A stretch of DNA of 64,000 nucleotides from Cenococcum geophilum 1.58 (GCA_001692895.1 KV748202.1:1674001-1738000), one strand, 5' to 3'; counted from the stretch's first letter, positions 1 to 10,488 are shown. The notes: generated by a model not told the origin, from the sequence alone. A program made the numbers and translations.

Positions 1-1801
1 TCTTGCGGCGTAAGCTTATAGTTAATAAAGACATACTTAAGCCTAGAATAAACAGAGACGTTGGCTAGCTAGTATAGTCTAAAACCACCAAGACCTTACT
101 ATAGCAACTATTAGTTACCTATCTAGTAGGTATCCGAAGGGTAACCTACCTAATAACGCATTATATTATGCTCTTTTGAAACTTAACGCGCATGCGCGAA
201 CTCCTTCCTATAGTAGACAGCAACCTTCTTCTTATCACCCCCATCCCTTACCCTATCCTCAGCATACTAACCTTACTCTCGCATTAGGCGTTACTAGCTA
301 GCTTACTGGGAATTATGGGCAGTATAGATGGCCGTGGTATAGTCTTAAATTTAGCTAAGTTGTTTAGCATTTGCGCTAGAATAAGAGAGAGCCCAGGTAA
401 TATAGTAGTTAAGGATATTAAAGGAACGTCGTTACTTAGGCCCAGGCTATTAAAGCTTAAAGTTAGCAATAGAAATCTATTAAGAATAGAAAAGCTCACC
501 TTAACGCAACTACCGCTCTTAGTACGCATGCATTAATTATAAGGACTAAAGGTATTAGATCTAACGTAGTGCGTCTTATTACAAGCCTCCAGAATCCTAT
601 TATTAGATTTCTAGTCTTTTAAAGACGTATAGGCAAAATTATTTAGGTAGGACCAGCACCAGTTACGAGTTAGTAGAGGTTAGGGTTCTATATATAAAGG
701 TAGGGCTAGGATACGCTATGGAATCTACTTAGAAAAGCAGTCAGCAGGAGAATAAAGAGGCATATTAAATTATTAATGGAAAAAAAGAAAATCTTAATAA
801 TATATTGAAGATACGTCTAAAATTGGATAAAGGTTAATAATGGGAAAGTAAGGTGTTAAGGAAAAGGAGCAGCTTAATAAGTAAAGGTGTCCTTATACTT
901 TACTGTCTAATACTCTTCCAATAAATAGCCGCAACCTTGCTGATATAACTCCGTTATAATAGCGCTATTTAGAAGGAAGGAAATACGCGTATAAGTTATT
1001 TAACTATTACTTCCTTATAAAAACTAACTACGCGGCCAGGGGAAGGTAATTAAGACGTTAAATTAAAGACGTATATGGGTTAAATTAGACCTAAAACGAT
1101 ACTATAGTATTAAAGAACAACGTTATAGACGTTCTTAATAATTGTATAATAGCTACAATTACTATCACGAAATGTCCCTGTTTACTAGGTAGTAGAGCTA
1201 CGCTAAATATACGGCATAGGACTACTAGATTTAAAACTATATATACTAAATCTTAAGAGACAAGTCTCTTTAACTAACTAATTAATACCTTAACCACATC
1301 TAATAGCCTAAGGGCAAATGCGGGAGTAATATGTTAGTAACGTAGAGGATTATAAGAAAAGGATTATAGACCATATCTTAGCAGTTAAAGATAACGGCAA
1401 GCTAAGGCTCTATACGTTAAATCCCATACTAAAAGGTTCTACGGAACTATACTAGAACACCAAATTGCCTATAATACTTGTAATTAATTGCAGACCGGTA
1501 TAAAGGCTTAGAAGTAAAGTTATATAAAAATCCCCGTGTTAGCCTAGGTAGTTACCGGCATACTTCTAGTAGGCTTCTAATAGGTCTCCTAGCAATCCTC
1601 GCGTCTTTTCTCTAGTTATATTTTTTCCTTATTAAGGTTTTTTAGGAGTTTAAAGTAGGGGTTAGATAGATAGATAATATACAGTAGTATACCAATACCT
1701 CTCCGAACCTCTTCCGGGACGAGCCCTTATAATCTCCCTACTATAAGGTAATAGCGATCGGGGGCCAACTGTAAGAAGGGGGGGGGTAATATAAGGGATA
1801 T
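1..1801. other. AT-rich repeat-derived DNA, no gene recognised
   Basis: This stretch is AT-rich and full of TAG/TAA in every frame, like the RIP-mutated transposons further on. Short readable pieces exist (for example around 1,330-1,500 on the plus strand), but I could not tie them to a family. Antisense open frames of 73-81 codons at 284-536 overlap each other on both strands and are chance frames. It is most likely decayed transposon sequence. Confidence 0.5.
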
Positions 1802-2106
1802 TATTACGGACACCTCGGGTTGCCCTTAGGACAACCCCTAAATGCCCCTTAGATAGTCGCCGGTCACGTACCGAAGGTACGTGCCCGTAGTATATAGTCT
1901 CCACAATCCCAGAGGCCTTACCTCCTTAAGGATTCGTCTCTCTTACTAATCTATCCTGTTCCAATCGTGTCCTTATAGCCCCCTGTCTATAAAATCCCCT
2001 TATAATACCCTTAGATTTAGATAGAATTTATATTATTCCTTTAAATCTTTCCTAAAGTCTCTTTGCGCCCTAATAACTATAGTATTTCCTATAAGGCTTT
2101 GTTATA
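1802..2106 (+). repeat. Degenerate 5' LTR of a Ty3/gypsy element
   Basis: This 305-bp block starts with TATTACGGAC and ends with TTTGTTATA, the same kind of RIP-altered TG...CA termini as the 425-bp LTR at 53,102. It is followed directly by a TTTACTACTAAGGTTATAG-type segment that matches the position just inside the LTR of the complete element at 53,527, and then by a gag relic of the same family. No matching 3' LTR was found in the window, so the element is incomplete. Confidence 0.6.
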
Positions 2107-2960
2107 TATTTACTACTAAGGTTATAGTATTAGTAAGTTAAGTAATATACTACTAAACGTAGTAGTTATACTACTATTAACGGTAGCAACTATATTAAGA
2201 TTAGGTAACGATATTAGTATAATAGATACTAACTTATAACTAGTTATAGTAGGATAGTTATAGGAAATAGTTAATTAATTAATAGACAATAACTGGATAC
2301 TTAAGGAAAGATTTAATAGAATTAGAGTAGTAAAGATTAAGCTACTATCTATTAAACGATTCTTAGGAGAAAAATTAAAGCTTAAGGGATTTCTTATATA
2401 AATGCACTTTAAGGTTATATAAAAAGGGGTAAAGTTAGTAATACCTATAGATTAGGTAGCGTACGTAGGATTATTCCTAATAGGAAGAGTACTTAAGTGG
2501 TTTAAACCTTACCTTATAAAAGTATAGAAAAAAGGTATAGCAACTACTAATTAGGAGGTATAATATATATTTATTAGTTAAAATAGGTTTATAGAACGCC
2601 TAACCTAAATATTTAGGGATTTAAAAGTAATAACTATATTTTAAAAAAAAGCTTTAGAACCTAACTTAATATACCTTAACAATTAATTATATAATATAGT
2701 TTTAAACGCTAGCTATATAGGTTAAATAGAATAATAAGGCGCTTATAGTATAGTATAAATAAGGACTTAAAGTAAAAGTTTAAGATATAATTATCCTAAT
2801 AGAAGATGCGGATACCCTTAGAGAATTAATTAATTAAGTAATTAAGATTAATAATGGGATTTATTAAAGGGAATAGGCTCGCTCAGTAGTAAACCACGTT
2901 ATATTAACTTAAGTACTAAATCTCTATATTAGACCCTACGTCTCTTTAGAAACTATAGTG
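2107..2960 (+). pseudogene. Ty3/gypsy gag relic (RIP-mutated)
   Basis: One plus-strand frame reads as a Ty3/gypsy Gag capsid domain interrupted by TAG codons. Landmarks are KRFLGEKLKLKGFL (about 2,356-2,397) and VAYVGLFLIGRVLKWFKPYL (about 2,458-2,517). The same landmarks occur, with fewer changes, in the gag of the complete element at 53,571-54,300, so the two copies are the same family. Stops sit where Gln or Trp codons are expected, as RIP would produce. After about 2,960 the gag homology ends before a protease or reverse transcriptase appears, so this copy is truncated or recombined. Confidence 0.7.
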
Positions 2961-3024
2961 TATCTTAAAAATTATAATAAATTCTAAAGATATTTGTAGT
3001 GTTTTACTCCTAAATAACGCATTA

Positions 3025-3125
3025 TGTAAGAGTATATATATTAGGTCCCGCCGCGCTTACAATAAGTTCGCAAGCACTCTTAGTCTTTTTGGCCGTATGG
3101 CGACGTGGAGGCGGGCCACGTTACA
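3025..3125 (+). repeat. Left 101-bp LTR of the miniature element
   Basis: It has TGTAA...TTACA inverted ends. It carries four transitions relative to the right copy (three G/C-to-A/T changes near 3,058-3,063 and one near 3,081). Confidence 0.75.
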
Positions 3126-3128
3126 ATT

Positions 3129-3143
3129 GTGCTTGCGAACTTA
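3129..3143 (+). promoter_or_regulatory. Self-priming primer-binding site
   Basis: These 15 nt pair perfectly with 3,063-3,077 inside the left LTR and over 14 nt with the right LTR. In Tf1-type retrotransposons the 5' end of the transcript folds back on such a site to prime reverse transcription. That is known for the family; its use here is inferred. Confidence 0.65.
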
Positions 3144-3367
3144 CTGGGGCTAGGTGTTGTAGGTTTAATCCCCATCGGTTACTTTACTCTAGTACAGTCT
3201 AACGCGCATCCGTGCAATAAGGCGTTAGTGGAGATTCTGATTGCTTATATTACTGGGGACTAACTAATATGGTGATACTCTTGGCGTTTAATCCCTGTGG
3301 CGCGAACGGGCCGCACAGAGGAATCCCTACGAGCGCTCGAGGACGAGCGCGCAGAGGAGAGGGCAAT

Positions 3368-3468
3368 TGTAAGAGTATATATATTAGGTCCCGCCGCGCT
3401 TGCGACAAGTTCGCAAGCACTCTCAGTCTTTTTGGCCGTATGGCGACGTGGAGGCGGGCCACGTTACA
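3368..3468 (+). repeat. Right 101-bp LTR of the miniature element
   Basis: It has the same length as the left LTR. It is the less mutated copy: it keeps CTTGCGACAAG where the left copy has CTTACAATAAG. Confidence 0.75.
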
Positions 3469-4115
3469 CATCCACAGCAGCACAAAAATGACCCCTTATG
3501 AAGCATTGTTTGGGGTAAAAGCAAATGACCCCTAGAATGTTGAGGATATCGTTCCCAAAAGAGAGGCACTAGTGGTGTCTAAAAGAATTAAGCAAATGAG
3601 AATTCGCAGAGAGGAACTCGAAAAGCACTTGCTAAACGCCTAGGCCGTGCAAAAAAGGTACTATAACGAAAAACATATACCGAAAGAATTTAAGATAGGA
3701 GACGAAGTCTTACTGTCTATAAAAAATATCCGAATAAAACGCATTAAGAAGAAGCTGGATTACCAGTGGCTCGGACCCTTTAAGATAGTTAAGAAAACTA
3801 AAGGAAACTAAGCCTATAAATTGGAATTACCGAAATCTTATCTAATATATCCCATATTTTATGTTTCCTTACTAGAGCTATACCGGAGAAGAGATAGTGC
3901 AGAACCGCCCCTACCTAGCGAAATTAATGGGGAACTAGAATGGAATATAGAAGATATTCTAGACTAAAGATGGCGCCAGAAGAAGCGCGAATTTTTAGTT
4001 TATTAGGAAGGATACTCCTAGGTATATAACAGTTGGGAACCTAAGAAGTACCTTTAGCTGGGATATAATACCGCAATTAAAACCTTCCTAAGAACTAAAG
4101 GTAAAGACTTAGAAA
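3469..4115 (+). pseudogene. Ty3/gypsy integrase C-terminus and chromodomain relic
   Basis: The plus frame entered at SSTKMTPYEALFG (about 3,476-3,514) is the typical end of the integrase core of a gypsy chromovirus. It continues with RYYNEKHIPKEFKIGDEVLL and the LDYQWLGPFKIV motif, then a chromodomain: EWNIEDILD (about 3,940-3,966), EFLVY-EGYS and NSWEPKKYL (to about 4,053). TAG codons replace expected Gln/Trp. The miniature LTR element abuts the frame exactly at the conserved HSST position, and the upstream integrase is missing, so this is a truncated relic at a junction. Confidence 0.75.
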
Positions 4116-6660
4116 TGGTTCTAGATATGCCATAGGTAAAGCAATAGGAAAGACCCTATAAATCAAAACTATAGGATTAAGCATAGGTATTAAGAATGGA
4201 AACGTTTCGCTATTATAATAGGGATCCTAGAATTCTATAAGAGGAAGCCTATAGGGATCTACTGGAGAACTACTAGGGATACTATTTAAAGAAGACACTA
4301 TATAAGAAGGAGCAGTAGCACTATAAGAAGTAGCCTTAGAGATTTAGAAAGATCCCTTAGGAATAAAAGGAAAGTATCTGGCCTAGCACTAGAGATATAT
4401 AGTAGAGTTAATGGTATAAAGAGGAGCAAAAGGACAGCCTATAAAGAATTAGAAATTTTAAGGAATTATAAGGCACCTATAGAAACACCACCCGTTTATT
4501 ATATATAGGGATTATAGTAGTGTACTGCGTTTATATGGATTGTTACTAAAGCTTAAAATAAAGGCATCCCTAAAGTATAAAGTTAATTTCTAATAATAGG
4601 GCATCCTAGAGGCACCCGAGAGGCACTATATAAAGCTATTCTATAAGAAAAAGGAAAGAGCTAGGTAATAACTTAAACACTAGCAGCAGTAATAGGAGCC
4701 TCCTCTTCTATCTTAACGTTATTATTAACGGTATTATTAGCTTCTCTATCCCTAGAAGCATTAGCACTTCTACTAATATTCTTTTTAGAATAACGGGTAC
4801 TGGAAGGACTAGCATGGGTAGGAGACTAGTAAGGAGAACATTTATCTTAACCTTCGTCGCTATCCTTAGTATCCTTAGGTTCCAAATCGGCGTCTAAGTA
4901 GGGATTAGAGAGATATTAGCTAAAGGAGTTAGCATAGTTCCTAAGTAAGTTACTAGAGAAACTTACCTAGCCAGAGTAGCCCGCGTAAAAGTATAAATGT
5001 TATTATTAATAAGGACGAGCTGTTTGCATATGCGCTCCTAAATACTATATATCCGAGAACGTTACGTCTCTATAGTAGTGGAAACCCTTATAAAATTAAA
5101 GAGTCTATAAGTAAGGGAAGATACCTTCTATCCCCACCTATTACTATTAGGATATTAGTGGAAATCTTAAATAGCGCGTTAGAGCCTATAAGTCTTATAC
5201 GTATAGATAGCGGGGATTTAATATAATTAGTAAAATCTAGAATAGGACAGAATAGGAAATACTAGGACGTAGGTCTTTCTCCTGCTGCGATAATAGGAGC
5301 ACTTAAATTTATTTTTGCCGGAGTAAGGCATCTTATAGACGTAAAAAGGATCCTATGTAAGAGTATAAACGCAGTAATAATAGCATTTTAGGGAAACTAC
5401 TGTAGGAGTAATAGACGCTATCTAGGGCGTCACTAGGAGATTAACGATACTGCCGCCGGTCTAGGGACTATGAGCTATTATAAGAAAATACTCTAAGAAG
5501 TTAGTATTGTTATAAGAAGATAAGGTGGGGATCCTATTACTTATAAATGTGTTATAAAAAGAGAATAAAGCAGCTATAAAAGAATAGCTGGAGACACGGA
5601 AGCTAAAAGCGGAGATATAGAGGAAACAGTCTGCTAAAAGATAAGACGAATAGTGTTATTAATAAAAAGATGTATAAGAGGCGACAGCTTATAAATTGGA
5701 AGAAAATTAAAATAAAGACGTTATTATTAGAATCTATTTTAGGTAAATAGGGATAGTGGCTTATGGACGCGTTACATAGGACAACCTCTAGATCAACTTA
5801 TAACAAACTCTTATAATAAGAAAGGTAAATCCTATCCAATTTTTATTATTATCATTTTAGTTCCATTATAAAGGCATTATAAGAAACTATAGTAGGAAAA
5901 GAGTAGAGGAACTAAGGATAAAGTAAGGTTCTACGCTAGTAAAGAACTAGCTATAAGCCGCATTATAGAGTACCTTTCTACTAAGAATTTCCCTAGTAGT
6001 TTTAGCCGGAACTCTATAAAAGCTTAGTAGAGGCAAAGTCTTAGAGGACTAAGACCCTTAAAGGGGAAGTAATTATAACGGAATTCCCTAAAAGGTATAT
6101 ATTAGATAAGATAGAAGGAGGTCTTATCTATATTCCAGAAGGAGGTCTTATCTATATTTTAGAAGGAGGTCTCATTTATATTCCAGAAGGAGGTTTTATC
6201 TATATTCCATCTATGTTCTAGAAGACACGGTTAGATAGATAAGGGGCAAAGGGTTTTACTAGCGTCTTAGAAAGATTATATAGGGAGCTAGTTCTCCTCT
6301 AGAGAAGAACTAGCGATTAGTCTCTAAATAGAAGTAGTTAGAAGCATTTGTCCTTTAATACGTGAAACTTATTCTACCTTTAACTTACCTTCTATTTACC
6401 TTCGACTTACCTTCTACTTATTGGTGACACTATCGATTAGATAATTATACGTTCCGGTTAGGCTAGCCTCTTACACATTATATATTTTTTACCTTTTATA
6501 TTTAAAAGAACTAATATTATAGGCTTAGGAGTATGCACTTATCTAATTTTATATTAGATCTAAACGCGTTATAAATTAGTTATAAATATAGTTAGGGTAT
6601 AATTTAGATTTTTATTAACTTACCTATATAGCTTTTTATATATCTGTGCCTCTTAAGTTA
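4116..6660. other. RIP-mutated repeat DNA, possible accessory ORF of the upstream element
   Basis: This stretch is AT-rich with many TAG codons. Parts read in one plus frame as Q/K/E-rich protein if TAG is taken as former CAG, for example around the 24-bp repeat at 6,113. I do not recognise a family, and no LTR or inverted terminus was identified. Confidence 0.35.
6113..6208 (+). repeat. 24-bp tandem repeat, 4 copies
   Basis: The unit AGAAGGAGGTCTTATCTATA plus TTCC is repeated at 6,113, 6,137, 6,161 and 6,185, with a further partial copy. The period is a multiple of three and one frame reads QKEVLSIF repeatedly; the first codon is CAG in two junctions and TAG in another, a RIP-type change inside a former coding repeat. 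Confidence 0.75.
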
Positions 6661-7344
6661 AGGACAGCGGTAGGTGGACACCCCCTAATTGATATACGGA
6701 CACCCCCCAATTGATATATGGACACCCCCCACTGATTAAGTTTAGATCCTTCCTGATTAAGTTAGAATATCACGCGAATTTAAGTTATTTGCATCTGTAT
6801 TACGAAAATTAAATTATTAAAATCGAATTCTTGTATACCTTGATTGCGTAGTACTCTGTAAGGCGCCGTGTGAACTTACCTAGGTGCTACTGCCTCTGCT
6901 TGATGTCTACGAACTGCCTGTCTATAAACTGCCTCCGCGAGTATGCCCGCGCTCCGCCTGCGCCTGCGCCCACGCTCGCGCCTACGCCCGCGCCTATATC
7001 TACGCGTAGTATACCTAGTATTCTGTTTGAATGCTGATGGCTTGTAATAAGTTGATGTATTAATGCGAACAGAGCCAGGTAGGTGGCCGCGGCGGCACTT
7101 AACAGTTAGAGGCTGGGGTGGGGAAAGGTAAGGCAAATGTGAGGTAGTGTTTTCGGTATGAGCGTGCGACGGTTATGCGACGGTCACGCGACGGTTGCGC
7201 ATTAATGCAGATGCAGATAACTCAAATTCATGTGATATTCTAACTTAATCAGGAAGGATCTAAACTTAATTAGTGGGGGGTGTTTATGTATTAATTAGGG
7301 GGTGTCCGTGTATCAATTAGGGGGTGTCTATTTACCGCTGTCCT
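6661..7344. mobile_element. 684-bp MITE-like element with ~145-bp terminal inverted repeats
   Basis: The ends are AGGACAGCGGTA and its complement TACCGCTGTCCT. Inverted arms of about 145 bp (6,661-6,805 and 7,200-7,344) match with mostly transition differences. Each arm carries three subterminal copies of a GGACACCCCC(C/T)AATTGATA-like motif, then TTAGATCCTTCC and TTAGAATATCAC blocks. A 6-bp direct repeat AAGTTA flanks it (6,655-6,660 and 7,345-7,350). The centre (about 6,880-7,090) is strikingly GC-rich (CGCGCC/CGCCTG runs). No transposase is present. A related copy lies at 11,265. The superfamily is undetermined; the 6-bp duplication excludes Tc1/mariner and piggyBac. Confidence 0.75.
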
Positions 7345-7350
7345 AAGTTA

Positions 7351-8643
7351 ATATAGTAAGTATAACCTTTATTTAGCGTCTATGGGTACTCTAAAAGGCT
7401 TAAATAATCCTTAATTATAAATATAGTAAGAGAATTAATAGATGCCTTAGTAAGAAATATAATATAAAGAACTTTAGGCTAAATATATTTAGAACCGGAT
7501 TAGAACGTATTTAGGATATATTAAAAACTTACCTTAATATAATCTTATAGCTATATTTAACTCTCTTCTAGTATATAATCTTCTAACCTAAGGATACTGT
7601 CTTCCAAATTAATTTTAAACTTATTTTTATTATTACTAGAGAAATCTAGTAGCTAATAATTATTAAATAAATCTATTTAAATTAGAATATATTCTAAACA
7701 CGTTATAAATACGTTATAACTAGTTACCTATAATAGTTAGTTCTGTTTTAGAGCCGTAAGGTAAGTTATATAGTGGGATGAGCGATTTAGGCTCGGTTGA
7801 CCACGTAATCTTATATTTTCAGCTAAGGCTGCCCCGTACAGGGATTATGCATTAGCGCTTATGGTAGACCCACCCTTTAGCGTGGTAAGACCGACCTGCA
7901 TCCACCTTCCAGCTCACCTTTCCGTCCAAACTCCCTTAAACAGTCCTAATTATGGAACTACTCCTGCCACAATTCGCAGTCAACTCTACGCGAAGACAGC
8001 CCCAAGGGTGAACTGGCAGCGAGGCCCAGAACTGGGCCACTTCGTTTAATGAAAGCTGAGAGCTGCCATCCGGGATAAGAGGCAAGTACCCGCCAAAGTG
8101 GATCATACCTGTGTTACTACCTGAATTTTGCAAACACGATTAAGGACAGGCGTGACGATTGTTCGCATTTGACCTGTCTCCTTTCCCCCGAGAGAGAGGA
8201 GTTTAGTGGCGGTTTGCTTTTTTGTTCTTAGACATTTGCGGTCGAACTAGAGCTGAGAGCGGAACGGAGATATGTATCTTGAACGGGATTCTCTTCATCA
8301 GGTGCTCTTCTCGCTCTCTCCTCGCTCTAACAACCCAAGGCAGTGACATATCAAATTTGCCAGTCATGTCGTTAGTACGGGTTATGTTCAATATGCTGAT
8401 CGGGACTGCGTTCCTAGGGGAGCTCTTCCGAAAGGATTCGTGCATTCCTGGAGAGACGGATGCAGGCTTCAGCGGAAGAGATCCACCAAGTGCTGGATCG
8501 GGTAGCCATGGTTGCCACTAGCTATTTAACTGAAATGTCTCACAGTCTTGGGTGCCTGCTTGATTGGCACTGCCTACAAATGGTACTGCAGTTCAACATT
8601 AGGCAAGCCCTGCGCCCAAGGATCCATTGCCCTCCAAGTTCCA
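7351..8643. other. Boundary from AT-rich repeat to gene island, no gene supported
   Basis: Up to about 7,760 the sequence is AT-rich repeat. From about 7,800 base composition becomes balanced and TAG density drops. Open frames of 60-99 codons on both strands (7,861-8,729) overlap each other and show no family signature. This is probably the 3' flank of the gene ending at 8,644. Confidence 0.4.
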
Positions 8644-9960
8644 CTACTTTGGCGGTCCTACGTATGCTGCATCGTAGAGATATCCCCATTGATCATCGAT
8701 GGAAATCACTGATGCCTCAGCTATTGTAATGGTTCCGAGTTTCACGCCAGTAAATTTACAATTAAGAAAGTCGCTTGCGAACGTCCCGGACAACGCGCAT
8801 CCTCCTTTTCCACCGAAAGTCATCGAACACTGATATTCATCTGAGTCATGTTCCATGTATCCTTCGCCTCCGTTCCCCCTTCCCCTCCAGCGATAGTTCC
8901 AGGCCGCGCGGTCAGGTGATGGTTTTGTGTACAGGGGAATAAGAAAGGAATCCCAAGCCGGTCTCTTTCGTTTTCGTCCAACAGATGGAGTTGGAAGACT
9001 CGGTGTTGCTGGGTCTTCAAATCGAAGCCAGCCTTTGACAGTATGGAAGTCGAATTCTCCAAACATCTGCGATACCTTGGTTCCATTGACCCGATAGATC
9101 CTCAGGGTCGGCGGCTCGTTACCATAGTAGTCGCGGTCGTGGAAGTCCGGGCAAGTAACCTTCCATACACCTGTCACATCCCATTCTCCCTGTTTGGCGG
9201 CCAGGTCGGCAACAGAGGCCTGCAGCCTTGCCTCTTCCCTTGCCTCCGCGTCTCGAGCTGCCTTCTCTTTCTCTTCGTGTTGCATCTCTTGTGCTAGAAT
9301 TCGATCTTCCCTCTCCCGTCTGAGCGCGGCAGCTTTGGCGTCCACATCAGCAAGAGTGCGCCCGACGATAATCCATTGAGAGTCGAAGTCGTGGGAGTAA
9401 GTCTGAGAATGGATCCATTCGAAATGAAGGCCAATTTTCTGCGCCGCAAACCCAAGGCCTTGGCAGTCCCTCTTGAATACGGAGACGGCCGTCGCATCAT
9501 TGTCGATGAAGATTGGCTTCAGACGATCGATGCCATTCTGCTCGTCCTTGAGTTTTTGATCACGGTACTGCTGGAGCGCTCTTCGTTGGTTGACGTCCTC
9601 CTGAGCTTTCCATTCGACTTTCGCTTTTTTCTCCAACTCGACGAGTTCATTGATCATGGTATTTGGCCCGGATCTCAACCGCGCTTGAACTTCTCCCATG
9701 CCGCCAGAAATCGTAAGACCGCGAAACGCGCATTGAGCACGCCACCAGTCTATGCTCTTCTGTTTCTTTCCCCGTGATTTGCTCTTATTGATGACGCCGC
9801 TGTTGAAAACAATGGGAAGGTAATCCGACAAGTCAGCCTGGAAGCTGGCGCCGCTTCTTTCAAAATGATAACCATCATACGTGTACTTCAGACGGTTGTG
9901 AGTGAGCGTGACTACAGTGTACACATCGAACTTGGGAATCTCCTCTTCGGAGTCGGCCAT
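8644..9960 (-). CDS. Hypothetical 438-aa protein with a SAP-like motif
   Basis: This is a single-exon frame starting at MADSEEEIPKF (ATG at 9,960-9,958); the frame stays open 32 codons upstream, but only through non-conserved 5' sequence with a TATA run. Residues about 71-97 (DWWRAQCAFRGL...GEVQARLRSG) look like a SAP helix-extension-helix DNA/RNA-binding motif. Residues 105-150 and 215-270 are highly charged and probably helical. The C-terminal 160 residues are aromatic and Gly-rich, predicted beta, and include a basic GRKRKRP stretch that could be a nuclear signal. I do not recognise a named gene. The clean frame in balanced-GC sequence argues for a live host gene. It is divergent from the gene at 10,489 and shares a ~530-bp promoter with it. 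Confidence 0.75.
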   Translation of the reverse strand: MADSEEEIPKFDVYTVVTLTHNRLKYTYDGYHFERSGASFQADLSDYLPIVFNSGVINKSKSRGKKQKSIDWWRAQCAFRGLTISGGMGEVQARLRSGPNTMINELVELEKKAKVEWKAQEDVNQRRALQQYRDQKLKDEQNGIDRLKPIFIDNDATAVSVFKRDCQGLGFAAQKIGLHFEWIHSQTYSHDFDSQWIIVGRTLADVDAKAAALRREREDRILAQEMQHEEKEKAARDAEAREEARLQASVADLAAKQGEWDVTGVWKVTCPDFHDRDYYGNEPPTLRIYRVNGTKVSQMFGEFDFHTVKGWLRFEDPATPSLPTPSVGRKRKRPAWDSFLIPLYTKPSPDRAAWNYRWRGRGNGGEGYMEHDSDEYQCSMTFGGKGGCALSGTFASDFLNCKFTGVKLGTITIAEASVISIDDQWGYLYDAAYVGPPK

Positions 9961-10013
9961 AGTCGATCTGTTGTGGTTGAAGATGCTTGATTGATTAACT
10001 AGCTCAGGGGCTC

Positions 10014-10029
10014 GTATATATATATGTAG
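10014..10029 (-). promoter_or_regulatory. TATA-like run upstream of the 438-aa gene
   Basis: TATATATATATGTAG lies about 55-70 bp upstream of the ATG at 9,960, a plausible core promoter position for a minus-strand fungal gene. This rests on position and composition only. Confidence 0.35.
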
Positions 10030-10312
10030 ATACGCCACACACGTGATACACAACACGATCGATGGGTGGGTGTAGCTGTGCCGCTGTGATTGGAGACAGA
10101 GTTTGAGAGCGAGTCGGTGGCAGTTGTGTGTTTTCGTGCGATTTGAAAGCCGATGTGTCTATGGGTGACTGGGTGGGTTGCTCGCCCATCAGCTTCTTTC
10201 TTTGCTTCTTTCGAAGATGGTTGCCATGGGATATCCCGCGAGGCCGGCCCGAAGGCCCCGATGCGCCCCCGATGCCCCCCGATAGGACGCCATCTTTTGC
10301 TGAGGTGCACTA

Positions 10313-10366
10313 AAACGCGAATCGCCCAAACGCGTCGCTCAAACGCGGCACCCGAACGCGTCGCCC
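10313..10366 (+). promoter_or_regulatory. Four phased AACGCG repeats containing two ACGCGT (MCB-type) sites
   Basis: One 15-bp and three 13-bp units follow one another (10,313, 10,328, 10,341, 10,354), each with AACGCG. Two are complete ACGCGT palindromes (10,330-10,335 and 10,356-10,361), the core bound by MBF-type factors that drive G1/S genes in fungi. The array lies in the divergent promoter, 123 bp before the ATG at 10,489. Regulation is inferred from the motif only. Confidence 0.5.
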
Positions 10367-10488
10367 AATAATATCCCAAGAATAGCCCCTGAATTACCTT
10401 TCTTCAGGGCATGCGAGGTCCAGAATCGGTATTTACCTGCGTACTTCGTTCCAACCACCACCAAAATCTTCCAACTCCAGACACAAGT

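Larger units (their letters stand above)
3025..3468 (+). mobile_element. 444-bp miniature LTR retrotransposon (TRIM-like), self-priming type
   Basis: Two direct repeats of exactly 101 bp (3,025-3,125 and 3,368-3,468) begin TGTAAG and end GTTACA, and flank a 242-bp interior without a retroviral ORF. They differ only by four transitions, all in the RIP direction in the left copy. Three nt after the left LTR, GTGCTTGCGAACTTA (3,129-3,143) is the exact reverse complement of LTR bases 3,063-3,077, the arrangement of the Tf1/sushi self-priming group. A polypurine tract (AGAGGAGAGGG, 3,353-3,363) lies just before the right LTR. Flanking pentamers CATTA and CATCC are not a clean target duplication. 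The unit is much more GC-rich than the DNA around it. Confidence 0.75.

Noticed and set aside
3269..3535. 88-codon frame covering the miniature LTR element
   Set aside because: It crosses the interior, the right LTR and the integrase relic; it is fortuitous except for the integrase residues at its end.
9043..9777. Plus-strand open frames of 61-133 codons
   Set aside because: They lie antisense to the well-supported 438-aa gene and have no features.
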